A DNA stretch of 64,000 nucleotides from Lichenicola cladoniae (GTDB taxonomy: Bacteria > Pseudomonadota > Alphaproteobacteria > Acetobacterales > Acetobacteraceae): positions 933,501 to 997,500 of the forward strand of contig NZ_CP053708.1 in NCBI RefSeq assembly GCF_013201075.1, given 5' to 3'. Position numbers and translations under genes: made by a program. Shown one piece after another: positions 8,826 to 17,221 of the stretch (positions within the stretch are counted from its first letter, which is position 1; each line of letters starts with the position of its first letter). The notes beneath the pieces are model-generated. The model was not told the origin of the DNA. It saw only the letters and a list, made by a program, of their open reading frames with translations, and ran no database searches.

Positions 8826-9790
8826 CGGTTTCCGTTGAACATGCCAGGCCGGGTCGCGGTGCGGCATTAGCCGGGCTGATGCCGGCGCTGTCGCGCTACG
8901 GTATCTACCTGTTCGTGCTGGTGTTCCTTCTGGTGGCGGCGATCGCGGCACCCGCGTTCTTCAGCCGCAGCAACCTGTCGAACCTCGTGCTTCAGATCGT
9001 GCCGCTGGCGATCGTAGCCTGCGGGCAGGCGGTGGTGATCCTGGTCAAGGGCCTGGACCTCTCTGTGTCTTCCGTGATGGCAACGGCGGCGGTCGTCGCC
9101 ACGAGCTTCAGCGGGCACAATGCCGACATCCCGATGATCGTCCTGGTCTCGATCGGGATGGGCCTGTCGGCGGGGCTGGTGAACGGCTTCCTGGTGGTCA
9201 AGCGCAACGTGTCGCCATTCCTGGCGACACTGGCGACGATGATCGTCCTGCAGGGCCTGCGATTTGCGTGGACGCATGGAGCACCGTCCGGATTGATGCC
9301 GCCGCTGCTGCACCGGATGGGCGCCGGCACCTGGGGCTTCGTACCGGTGAACCTGCCGGTGCTGCTCGCGGTGGCGATCCCGCTGGCGTTCGTGCTGCAT
9401 CGCACGACGCTTGGACGTCGCGTGGTGATCACCGGCGGCAATTCGATGACGGGGCGGCTCCTGGGCTATCCGGTGGATGCGATCGTCATCGGCGCCTACG
9501 TGGTGTCCGGCGTTCTGGCTGCGATCGCCGGGATCGTACTCGGCGGCTACGCGCAGATCGTCGACAACTGGGTGGGGCGCGGCTTCGAGCTGGACAGCAT
9601 CGTGGCTGCGGTGCTGGGCGGCTTCGCGCTATCGGGCGGACGGGGAACCATCGCCGGCGCGATCGCCGGCAGCGTCGTGCTCGCGTTGGCGGCCAATATT
9701 GTCCTGCTGATCGGGCTACCGGTGCAGTTCCAGATCATCCTGAAGGGCTTGGTCATAGTCTTCGCGGCTGCGGCCTATGCGAAGCGTTGA
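8822..9790 (+). CDS. Sugar ABC transporter permease (RbsC family), second subunit
   Basis: The 322-residue membrane protein is paralogous to the preceding permease. It shares the VKGLDLSVSSVMATAAV loop and the LGGFALSGGRGT motif near the C terminus but is clearly different in sequence. The importer therefore probably uses a heterodimeric membrane channel. Translation is coupled to the upstream permease by a four-base overlap. The next gene, an SDR, begins 13 bp later, so transport and metabolism are co-transcribed. Confidence 0.87.
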   Translation: MTVSVEHARPGRGAALAGLMPALSRYGIYLFVLVFLLVAAIAAPAFFSRSNLSNLVLQIVPLAIVACGQAVVILVKGLDLSVSSVMATAAVVATSFSGHNADIPMIVLVSIGMGLSAGLVNGFLVVKRNVSPFLATLATMIVLQGLRFAWTHGAPSGLMPPLLHRMGAGTWGFVPVNLPVLLAVAIPLAFVLHRTTLGRRVVITGGNSMTGRLLGYPVDAIVIGAYVVSGVLAAIAGIVLGGYAQIVDNWVGRGFELDSIVAAVLGGFALSGGRGTIAGAIAGSVVLALAANIVLLIGLPVQFQIILKGLVIVFAAAAYAKR

Positions 9791-9803
9791 GGAGGAAATA
9801 GGC

Positions 9804-10583
9804 ATGGCGTATCTCGGGACCGATCTCTACCGCCTGGACGGCAGGGTCGCCGTGGTGACCGGGGCTGCCCGCGGCATCGGCGAAACCATCGCGCGGCAGC
9901 TCGGCGCGCTGGGTGCGACGGTGGTGCTGACCGACCTCAATCCGGACGTCGAGGCGACGGCGCGCCGCCTGTGCGACGAGGGACTCAGGGCGGACTGGCT
10001 GGCATTCGACGTGACCGACGTGGCTGCAGTGCAGGCAGCGTCCGAGACGATCCTGGCAAAGCACGGGCGGGTCGATGCGCTGGTGGCCAATGCCGGCATC
10101 AGCCTGGAGCGGAATGCGATCGAGCATACCCAGGAGGATTGGCGACGGGTGATGTCGCTCAATCTCGATGCGGTATTCTTCACGACGCAGGCATTCGCGA
10201 AGCCGATGCTCGCACAGGGGAACGGCGCCATCGTGCTCATTTCCTCGATATCCGGCGTGGGGATCTCGAAGCCGGAGCGCCATGTCAGCTACGACGTCTC
10301 GAAGGCCGGCGTCGCGCATATGGCGCGCTCTTTGGGAGTCGAATGGGCCAAGCGCGGCGTTCGCGTCAACGCGGTCGGCCCGGGCTACACCGATACCGAG
10401 ATGCTCGCCGATGTCGGACGGTCCCGGCCGGAAGTCATGCAGGCCTGGCTCTCCGACATTCCGACGGGACGAATGCTCCGCCGGGAGGAGATCGCCTCCG
10501 TCGTCGGCTTCCTGCTTTCGGATGCGGCGTCCGGCGTCACCGGGCATTTGATGATGGCCGATCACGGCTATTCGGTTGGATAG
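9804..10583 (+). CDS. Short-chain dehydrogenase/reductase (SDR)
   Basis: The 259-residue classical SDR shows TGAARGIG (about residues 19-26) for NAD(P) binding, the ANAG stabilising motif, catalytic Ser in the SSIS region, and Tyr/Lys in YDVSK. A VGPGYTDTEML segment follows. The start at 9804 is set by GGAGGAAATAGGC; a start at 9777 would overlap the permease. It likely oxidises a hydroxyl of the imported substrate or a derivative. The exact substrate cannot be read from sequence. Confidence 0.88.
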   Translation: MAYLGTDLYRLDGRVAVVTGAARGIGETIARQLGALGATVVLTDLNPDVEATARRLCDEGLRADWLAFDVTDVAAVQAASETILAKHGRVDALVANAGISLERNAIEHTQEDWRRVMSLNLDAVFFTTQAFAKPMLAQGNGAIVLISSISGVGISKPERHVSYDVSKAGVAHMARSLGVEWAKRGVRVNAVGPGYTDTEMLADVGRSRPEVMQAWLSDIPTGRMLRREEIASVVGFLLSDAASGVTGHLMMADHGYSVG

Positions 10584-10594
10584 GAGACGAGATC

Positions 10595-10882
10595 ATGCAT
10601 TTTGTTGTTCATTGCCTGGATAAGCCGGGAATGGTCGAGACGCGGCTCGCACATTACGACGCCCACAAGGCGTATCTCGGAACGCAGCCGATCGACATCA
10701 TCATCTCCGGACCGCTGGTGCAGGATGACGGCGCCACGATGATCGGCAGCTTCTTCCTGGTGCAGGCCGACACGCGCGACGAGGTCGCGACGTTCAGCGC
10801 CAACGATCCGTTCCAGGCAGCCGGGATCTGGCAGCAGGTGCTGATCCATCCGTTCATCAAGCGGGTGGACAAACGGACCTGA
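10595..10882 (+). CDS. YciI-like small protein (dimeric alpha/beta barrel)
   Basis: This 95-residue protein resembles the YciI family: a first strand HFVVHCLDKPG, a central helix with HYDAHKAYL, a GPLVQDDG turn, and a C-terminal ANDPFQAAGIW segment where the family's conserved Asp-Pro-Phe lies. YciI proteins form ferredoxin-like dimers with a His-Asp pair suggested to be catalytic, but a physiological reaction is rarely known. Its place between two dehydrogenases (11 bp after one, 26 bp before the other) suggests an isomerase or dehydratase-like helper step. Confidence 0.8.
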   Translation: MHFVVHCLDKPGMVETRLAHYDAHKAYLGTQPIDIIISGPLVQDDGATMIGSFFLVQADTRDEVATFSANDPFQAAGIWQQVLIHPFIKRVDKRT

Positions 10883-10908
10883 TCGCAGCGGCAGCGAGGG
10901 AGCAGAGC

Positions 10909-11676
10909 ATGGGCCGACTTGAGGGAAAGGTCGCCATCGTGACCGGTGGTGGTACCGGGATCGGAGAGGCCACGTGCCACCGCTTTGCCCAGGAGGGCGC
11001 GCAGGTGGTGATCTTCGAGATCCAGGAGGAGGCCGGCGAGGAAACCGCATCGGCGCTTCGGAGCGCGGGCTATGAGGCGGACTCGATCCGGGTCGACGTC
11101 ACCCGGGAGGAGGACGTCGCTCGCGCGGTCGCGGATACGATGGCGCGACGCGGCCGGATCGACATCCTGATCAACAATGCCGGGATCCCGGGAGCGAACA
11201 AGTTCACCCACGAGCTGACAGTGCCGGAATGGGAGCAGGTGTTCGCGGTGAACGTGCGCGGCCCGTTCCTGTGCAGCAAGCACGTGCTGCCGCACATGAT
11301 GGCGGCGCGCCGCGGCGCGATCGTGCATTTCTCGTCGATCTATGCGCTGATCGGCAACGACGATCTTCCGCCCTATCACGCGACCAAGGGGGCGATCCTG
11401 TCGATGACGAAGACCGATGCCATCTGCTACGCACCCTTTGGGATCAGGGTGAACTGCGTTCATCCGGGATCCGTCAAGACACCTCTCTTCGTCAAGGCGG
11501 GGCAGACCTATCCTGGTGGCTACGAAACCTACCTGGCGATGATGCAGGCGAAGCATCCGCTTCCTCTGGCCGAGCCGGTCGACATCGCCAATTGCGTGCT
11601 CTTCCTCGCCTCCGATGAGGCCCGCTTCGTGACCGGCGCCAGCCTGGTTTGCGATGGCGGCTACACCGTTCAGTAG
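10909..11676 (+). CDS. Short-chain dehydrogenase/reductase (SDR)
   Basis: The 255-residue SDR has TGGGTGIG (about residues 13-20), an acidic residue after beta-2 (VVIFEIQEE) suggesting NAD preference, the INNAG motif near residues 87-91, and YHATK for the catalytic Tyr and Lys. The C-terminal segment GASLVCDGGYTVQ is standard for the family. GAGGGAG lies upstream of the ATG. It is the third metabolic gene in the plus-strand sugar operon and probably oxidises a second position of the substrate. Confidence 0.87.
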   Translation: MGRLEGKVAIVTGGGTGIGEATCHRFAQEGAQVVIFEIQEEAGEETASALRSAGYEADSIRVDVTREEDVARAVADTMARRGRIDILINNAGIPGANKFTHELTVPEWEQVFAVNVRGPFLCSKHVLPHMMAARRGAIVHFSSIYALIGNDDLPPYHATKGAILSMTKTDAICYAPFGIRVNCVHPGSVKTPLFVKAGQTYPGGYETYLAMMQAKHPLPLAEPVDIANCVLFLASDEARFVTGASLVCDGGYTVQ

Positions 11677-11686
11677 GAACACCAAG

Positions 11687-12775
11687 ATGCAAGCTGTACG
11701 CTTCCATACCAAACGCGATATCCGCGTCGAGGACGTAGCCGAGCCGGAGAGCGAGCTGAAGCCCAACGAGGTGCTGATCGCACCGCTCTTGTGCGGCATC
11801 TGCGGTACCGATCTGCATGAGTTCGTTGCCGGCCCGATCGTGACGCCGATTGAGCCCAATGCGCTCACGGGGGCAGTATTACCGCAGATCCTCGGCCATG
11901 AATTCTCCGCGACGGTGTTGCGTGTCGGCAGCGCCGTCACCCATGTCGTGGAAGGCGACCGCGTGTCGATCCAACCGCTGATGGCGCCGGAAGATGATTT
12001 CTATGCGAGGCGCGGACTGTTGCATCTCTCCGAGACGCTTGGCGTCATCGGCCTGTCGCACCCCTGGGGCGGCATGGGCAAGCGCGCGGTAGTCGATGCA
12101 CGGAACGTCATCCCGATCCCGTCGACGCTGTCCGACGCGCAGGGTGCGCTGGTGGAACCGGCAGCCGTGGCGGTCTATGCGGTCGACCGCAGCCGGCTCA
12201 AGGCAGGTGGCAGCGTGCTGATCTCCGGCGCCGGGCCGATCGGCGCTCTGGTCGTGCTGGCAGCGAAGATGGCAGGCGCCAGCACGATCATCGTGTCGGA
12301 GCGCAATCCGGCACGGCTGGACAAGGCGGCCGCGCTGGTCCCGGGCGTAATCGCGGTCAACCCGGATCTCGAGGACCTCGTCGCGGTGGCGCGCAAGCAT
12401 TCCGAGGGTGGGGCCGGCGTGGATGCCGCCCTGGAATGCGTGGGGGCGGAATCTTCGTTGAACGCTTGTGCGAAAGCGGTTCGGCGGCAGGGCGTGGTGG
12501 TCCAGGTCGGGTTGCACACGAGGCCGGCGCAGGTGGATCCGATGTTCTGGGCACTGAAGGACATCAGTCTCGAAGCCACGTGGTGCTATCCGGTGCAGAT
12601 CTGGCCGCGCATCGTGTCGATGATGGAGTCCGGGAGTTTCCCGGTCGAGAAGATCGTGAGCGCCGAGATCCCGATGCAGGATGTGGTCGGCAAGGGGTTC
12701 GAGCGACTGCTCGATCCCGGCGGCCGCGACTTGAAGATCCTCGTGCGCGTCAACGAGCCGGCAGCCAGCGCCTGA
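11687..12775 (+). CDS. Zinc-type alcohol dehydrogenase, butanediol/sorbitol dehydrogenase-like
   Basis: The 362-residue medium-chain dehydrogenase has catalytic zinc ligands Cys39 (GICGTDLHE) and His71/Glu72 (LGHEFSA) and the Rossmann turn GAGPIGALVV. The spacing and the TGAVLPQILGHEF context match (R,R)-butanediol and polyol dehydrogenases. The region that normally carries four structural-zinc cysteines (after the VSIQP strand) has none, so this protein probably lacks the structural zinc. The ATG at 11687 has AGGAA eight to nine bases upstream. It ends the plus-strand sugar operon and faces the next operon convergently. Confidence 0.85.
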   Translation: MQAVRFHTKRDIRVEDVAEPESELKPNEVLIAPLLCGICGTDLHEFVAGPIVTPIEPNALTGAVLPQILGHEFSATVLRVGSAVTHVVEGDRVSIQPLMAPEDDFYARRGLLHLSETLGVIGLSHPWGGMGKRAVVDARNVIPIPSTLSDAQGALVEPAAVAVYAVDRSRLKAGGSVLISGAGPIGALVVLAAKMAGASTIIVSERNPARLDKAAALVPGVIAVNPDLEDLVAVARKHSEGGAGVDAALECVGAESSLNACAKAVRRQGVVVQVGLHTRPAQVDPMFWALKDISLEATWCYPVQIWPRIVSMMESGSFPVEKIVSAEIPMQDVVGKGFERLLDPGGRDLKILVRVNEPAASA

Positions 12776-12794
12776 TCCCGGACGACGCTGGCGA

Positions 12795-12826
12795 ACCTGA
12801 CGGCGGGGCGATCCTCGCCGTCAGGT
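12795..12826. terminator. Bidirectional hairpin terminator
   Basis: A perfect 11-bp stem (ACCTGACGGCG paired with CGCCGTCAGGT) encloses a ten-base loop, exactly between two converging operons. It overlaps the stop codon of the minus-strand SDR. No long T-run follows on either strand, but position and stem strength make a shared terminator likely. Confidence 0.65.
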
Positions 12827-13615
12827 GAACCGGCAACCGCCATTCACATCCAGCGTCGCGCCGATGAAGTACCCGGCATCTTTTGTCGAAAGGAAATGGA
12901 TCGCGGCCGCAATCTCTGCAGTTTCCGCGGGCCTGCGCATCGGGATCTTGCTCCATTCCGATGCACGCATTTCTTCTTCCGAAATTCCGCGTGCCTTCGC
13001 TTCCATCGCCAGCGCGTCGAAATGCATCGGGGTGTTGATGTTGCCCGGCGCCACGCCGTTTACCCGGATGTCCGGCGCAAGCTCGGCCGCGATGCTCTGG
13101 GTCAGCGAAATCATTGCGGCCTTCGAAGCGCAATAAGCGCTGAAGAAAGCGTGGCCCTCGCGGCCCCAGAAGCTGGACACCAGCACGATCGACGGATCTT
13201 TCGCTTTGCGAAGCAGCGGCAGGGCCCGGCTGATGAGATGCACGTTCGCACGGACATTGATGTTCTGCACGCGGTCCCACACCGCCATGTCCATGGCCTC
13301 GATGCTGATCGCACGATGGTTGATGGCAGCGATCAGTCCGAGGAACCCCAGCGGGATGCCTGTCGCCGCGGCGGCGGCGATCACCGCGTCGATGCCGTCG
13401 TCGGTGGTGAGGTCGGCGGTGACGCCGAAGCAGGGACGGCCCGACTCAGTCGCCAGTTTTGCCGCCAGGTGCTCGACCTCGGGGACGCGATCGCACATGA
13501 GGACCGACCAGCCGGCCTCGGCGAAGCGCGTGGCGGCGGCGCGTCCGACCTCTCCGGCGGCACCGGTGAGAAGAGCGAGCTTGCGATCCTGAATCGTGTC
13601 CACGTGATCGGTCAT
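12821..13615 (-). CDS. Short-chain dehydrogenase/reductase (SDR)
   Basis: This 264-residue SDR has GAAGEVGRAAA in the cofactor-binding position (a variant of TGxxxGxG), an acidic residue after beta-2 (MCDRVPE), and YCASK with the catalytic Tyr and Lys after SSFWG. The canonical NNAG motif is altered to AAIN. The ATG at 13615 follows GGAG by eight bases; an alternative ATG at 13633 overlaps the permease stop. It is the last gene of the minus-strand importer operon and presumably oxidises the imported compound. Confidence 0.85.
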   Translation of the reverse strand: MTDHVDTIQDRKLALLTGAAGEVGRAAATRFAEAGWSVLMCDRVPEVEHLAAKLATESGRPCFGVTADLTTDDGIDAVIAAAAATGIPLGFLGLIAAINHRAISIEAMDMAVWDRVQNINVRANVHLISRALPLLRKAKDPSIVLVSSFWGREGHAFFSAYCASKAAMISLTQSIAAELAPDIRVNGVAPGNINTPMHFDALAMEAKARGISEEEMRASEWSKIPMRRPAETAEIAAAIHFLSTKDAGYFIGATLDVNGGCRFT

Positions 13616-13629
13616 GGGACGGTCTCCAT

Positions 13630-14610
13630 TCATTTGATGACGCCGAGCTTGTTGCGCTCGGTGGTCAGCGCCACGGCGACGAGTGCGGCCAGCCCGAAGA
13701 TGATGTTCTGCGCGGTCGGGGCGACGCCGATGATCACCGATACGATGCGCAGCCAGGACGTGATGAGGCCGCCGACCACTGCTGCGAACAGGCCGCCGAC
13801 CCCGCCGGAAATAGCAGTGCCGCCGAGCACGACGCCGACGATGGAGAGCAGCAACAGGTTTCCGGCCAGGGTGGGTGAGCTGAACGATGTCACCGAGACC
13901 AGGAACAGGCCCGCCATCGCGGCACAGCCGGAGGCGATGGAAAAGATCAGCGTGCGGGTCATGCGGACGTCGACGCCCGACATCAGGGCAGCCGTTTCGC
14001 CGCTCCCGAGCGCATACACATCGCGCCCGAAGCGGGTGAAGCGCATGACCACGCCGAGCACCGCCACCATCACCACCAGCATGACGGCGGTATTCGGCAG
14101 TCCTGCGGTGGTGCCGCTCAGATAATTGACCAGGGCGTCGTCCGACGGCAGCGGTTCGGCCGTCGCATTGGACAGCAGCAGCGCCAGGCCCACGAGGATG
14201 CTGAGCGTGGCGAGCGAGACGATGAAGGACGGCAATTGCAGCCAGTGATGCACGAAGCCCTGCGCCGCGCCAAAAACCAGCGCGATCAGGACGACGATGA
14301 CGGAGCTCCATGGGCCGAAGACCGGATTAAGCACCACCACCAGCACGCCGGCGATGGAGGCGACGCCGGCGACGGAAAGGTCGATGCTACCGGCCAGGAT
14401 CGGGAACGTGCCGCCGATGACCAGTGCGATGATCGGTGTGGCGTCGGAGAGGAAGCTGACCATGGAGTCGGGCTGCAGCACGCCAGGCGCTATGGCAGCA
14501 CTTGCGGCGACCAGCAGGATAAGGAAGGCAAGCGGCCCGAGACTCCTGACCAGGTGCAGCCGGCTGGCGATGGTGTCTCGAAGGCCTTTCCGGCCGAATT
14601 GTGATATCAT
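13630..14610 (-). CDS. Sugar ABC transporter permease (RbsC family)
   Basis: The 326-residue membrane protein has the family loop GSIDLSVAGVASIAGVL and a C-terminal VVLGGTAISGGVGG motif. The ATG at 14610 is chosen for AGGA five bases upstream; extending to 14745 would add a basic, non-membrane stretch that overlaps the ATPase gene. It lies downstream of the ATPase rather than beside its partner permease, giving the order binding protein, permease, ATPase, permease. Confidence 0.86.
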   Translation of the reverse strand: MISQFGRKGLRDTIASRLHLVRSLGPLAFLILLVAASAAIAPGVLQPDSMVSFLSDATPIIALVIGGTFPILAGSIDLSVAGVASIAGVLVVVLNPVFGPWSSVIVVLIALVFGAAQGFVHHWLQLPSFIVSLATLSILVGLALLLSNATAEPLPSDDALVNYLSGTTAGLPNTAVMLVVMVAVLGVVMRFTRFGRDVYALGSGETAALMSGVDVRMTRTLIFSIASGCAAMAGLFLVSVTSFSSPTLAGNLLLLSIVGVVLGGTAISGGVGGLFAAVVGGLITSWLRIVSVIIGVAPTAQNIIFGLAALVAVALTTERNKLGVIK

Positions 14611-14665
14611 GTCGTTCCTGCTTCCACTCGATGCGACGGCACGACCGCTTGACGCGGTGTGTGGC

Positions 14666-16183
14666 TCAGACCATGGCCGCGACGATTTCTTCTTCCCTCG
14701 GCAGAGTGCCGGAGGACGGTTCGAACTGCGCGGTGACTTCGCCATCGCGCATCACGACGATCCGGTCCGACAAGTCGAGCAGTTCTGCGATCGTGTCCGC
14801 AACGAAGATCACGGATAGTCCGTTGCTGACCTGTTCACGAACGACCTCGAACAGATCGTCGCGCGCACCCGGATCGAGGCCCCGGCTTGGATGGTCGAGG
14901 AGCAGAAGCCGCAGGTTCTTCGCGAGGAGCCATTTCGCCAGCACGATTTTCTGCTGGTTGCCGCCGCTCAGACTCGAGATCGCGGCCGAAGCCTTGTTCA
15001 TCTTGACCTTCAGGCGGGACATCCAGTTCTGCGCGACCTCGCGCTCTCGGCGCCGGTTCAGAATACAGGATCTCCAGCCGTACTCGCTGCCGAAGGTGAT
15101 GACCGCGTTCTCTGTCAGGGACCGGCCCGGCAGCATGCCCTCGGCGCGCCGGTTGGCGGGAAGATAGCCGATTCCCTGCCTGACGGCCGAGCGCGGACCG
15201 TTGATCTTCAGGACCTTGCCGTCGAGAAGCACATCACCCGAATCAGGCTTGATGACGCCGAAAATGGCCCGGCAGAGCTCCTCCGCACCGGATCCGAGCA
15301 CGCCCACGATTCCCAGGATCTCGCCGCGGCCGAGCCGGAGCGTGACATCCCGGAAATGGGGATGGCTCGTGAGTCGATTGACCTCCAGCAGCGGCGTGCT
15401 TTCGCGGGCGGAGCGCTTCTGGTTCCGAATGGCCGGATCGACCCGCTGGCGACCAACCATGAGTTCGTATAGCTCTTCCCGGTCGATCGAAGACGTCGAT
15501 CGCTCGGCCATCTTCCGGCCGTCGGTCAGAACGATGACACGATCGCTGATCTCCAAGACCTCTTCCAGACGATGCGAGACGAACACGATACTGGCGCGCG
15601 CACGCAGCCGGTTGATCTGGGCGAACAGCGAGCGGATCTCGTCCGGCGTCAGCAGGGAGGTTGGTTCATCGAACAGGATGAGAGGCGGCTTATCCACCAT
15701 CTCCTCGATGGCTAGCACCTTGGCGAATTCGACCTGCTGCCTTTCGGAAAAGCGAAGATCTTCCACCAGGATCGTTGTCGGGATGTCGACCGACAGTTTA
15801 TCGAGCTGTGCCCGTGCAGCTGCATTCAGCGAAGACCAGCGATACAGCCCCATTCTCTTCGATGCATGCGCCTTGTCGAGGAAGATATTCTCCGCGACCG
15901 TGAGATTTGGAATCAGGGACTGTTCCTGATGGACCATGCCGATGCCGTATCGTGTCGCGGCGGCTGCCGAGTCCAGCACGATCTTCTCGCCGTCGAGCCG
16001 GATCTCTCCGGAGTCCGGAAGAGCCAGGCCGGACAGGATCTTCAGGAGCGTCGACTTGCCCGAGCCGTTTTGCCCAACCAGGCCGACGACCTCGCCCACC
16101 CGGATCTCGAAATCCAGTGCCTCGAGAGCGACGACGGGACCGTAGGCCTTGCGTACGCCATGCAGCGTGATGGTGCCGCTCAT
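14666..16183 (-). CDS. Sugar ABC transporter ATP-binding protein, double nucleotide-binding domain
   Basis: The 505-residue protein has two ABC domains. The first has Walker A GQNGSGKST (about residues 37-45) and LILFDEPTS. The second has a degenerate Walker A (GVLGSGAEE), signature [11 protein letters not shown], and Walker B LLLLDHPSRGLD, where His replaces the catalytic Glu. Such substitutions occur in this importer class, which keeps one active site. The start overlaps the upstream permease stop in ATGA. Confidence 0.9.
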   Translation of the reverse strand: MSGTITLHGVRKAYGPVVALEALDFEIRVGEVVGLVGQNGSGKSTLLKILSGLALPDSGEIRLDGEKIVLDSAAAATRYGIGMVHQEQSLIPNLTVAENIFLDKAHASKRMGLYRWSSLNAAARAQLDKLSVDIPTTILVEDLRFSERQQVEFAKVLAIEEMVDKPPLILFDEPTSLLTPDEIRSLFAQINRLRARASIVFVSHRLEEVLEISDRVIVLTDGRKMAERSTSSIDREELYELMVGRQRVDPAIRNQKRSARESTPLLEVNRLTSHPHFRDVTLRLGRGEILGIVGVLGSGAEELCRAIFGVIKPDSGDVLLDGKVLKINGPRSAVRQGIGYLPANRRAEGMLPGRSLTENAVITFGSEYGWRSCILNRRREREVAQNWMSRLKVKMNKASAAISSLSGGNQQKIVLAKWLLAKNLRLLLLDHPSRGLDPGARDDLFEVVREQVSNGLSVIFVADTIAELLDLSDRIVVMRDGEVTAQFEPSSGTLPREEEIVAAMV

Positions 16184-17205
16184 TTCACAACCCTCAGGAT
16201 GCCGCGACGACGCCAGCCGCCGATGGCCACGGCTGCAAGGATAATGACTCCGCTGATGATGTTGCGGGTATAGGGTCCGGCGCCTATCTGGATCAGGCCG
16301 TTATTGAGGACTTCGAGGATCAGGGCTCCCAGTGCCGACTGTACCGCGCCGCCTCGTCCGCCGGTCAGCACCGTGCCGCCGAGCACCGAGGCGCTGACTG
16401 CGGGAAACAGATGGCCATCACCGATGTTGGTGTTGCCGCTCCCGAGCTGGGCGGAAAGAAGCAGGCTACTGATCCCGGCGAAGAGGCCGCTCAACGCGAA
16501 GGCGGCGATCTTGATCCGTTTAATGCGGATGCCACTTGCCGCCAGTAGGCCTTCTTCACCGCCGATCGCATAGATCATGCGCCCGAGCCTGGTAAAATAC
16601 AGGATGAGCTGAGCGATAACGACCAGGAAGATCGCAATATAGACGACAAGACTGAAGTTCAGGATCCTGGTCTGTGCCAGGCCAAGGAGCAGACTGTCCC
16701 GTATCTGCGGGACACGTTGCGGAAACAGCACCGCGGCTACGCCGAGTCCGATGAACCAGGTGCCGAGCGTGACGATCAGCGACGGCATGCGGAGAACTGC
16801 GTTCAGGATGCCGCTGAATACGCCGAAGCCGATGCTGACTAGAAGGGCCACCCCCAGGCCTGCCGCACCCCAGTTATTCGCGTTCACACCGTTGGCCACG
16901 AGAAGGGCAGCCACCATGCTGGTGGCTGCCATCACGCCTTCGACGGATAGGTCGATCGCACCCATGATGAGAACGAAGGAAATTCCGGCCGCAATGATGG
17001 CCGGAACCGCCGCTGCCTCGATCACCGATCGGAGATTCGCCGCAGTAAGGAATGTCCCGCTGCTCAGCTGGAAGCCGATAGCCAGGATGACCAGAGCAGT
17101 GACCGGGCCGGCGATCTGGGCCCACGCCGTCCGGCTGCCCAGCATCCGCAGGCGCCGGATCGATCGAGCCCCGACCTTGCCGGTCGTGCTTTGGGACATA
17201 CCCAT
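16180..17205 (-). CDS. Sugar ABC transporter permease (RbsC family)
   Basis: The 341-residue membrane protein carries MGAIDLSVEGVMAATSM and VLGGTVLTGGRGG motifs of the BPD_transp_2 family. AAGGAGG lies four to five bases before the ATG at 17205. It is coupled to the ATPase gene by a four-base overlap and starts 16 bp after the binding-protein gene. Together with the other permease of this operon it should form the channel. Confidence 0.88.
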   Translation of the reverse strand: MGMSQSTTGKVGARSIRRLRMLGSRTAWAQIAGPVTALVILAIGFQLSSGTFLTAANLRSVIEAAAVPAIIAAGISFVLIMGAIDLSVEGVMAATSMVAALLVANGVNANNWGAAGLGVALLVSIGFGVFSGILNAVLRMPSLIVTLGTWFIGLGVAAVLFPQRVPQIRDSLLLGLAQTRILNFSLVVYIAIFLVVIAQLILYFTRLGRMIYAIGGEEGLLAASGIRIKRIKIAAFALSGLFAGISSLLLSAQLGSGNTNIGDGHLFPAVSASVLGGTVLTGGRGGAVQSALGALILEVLNNGLIQIGAGPYTRNIISGVIILAAVAIGGWRRRGILRVVK

Positions 17206-17221
17206 CGAACCTCCTTCGGGC

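Noticed and set aside
6276-8951. An 891-codon minus-strand frame opposite the importer genes
   Set aside because: The importer ATPase and permease on the plus strand are unmistakable; the antisense product is rich in His, Arg, Gln and Asp without motifs, as expected for high-GC shadow frames.
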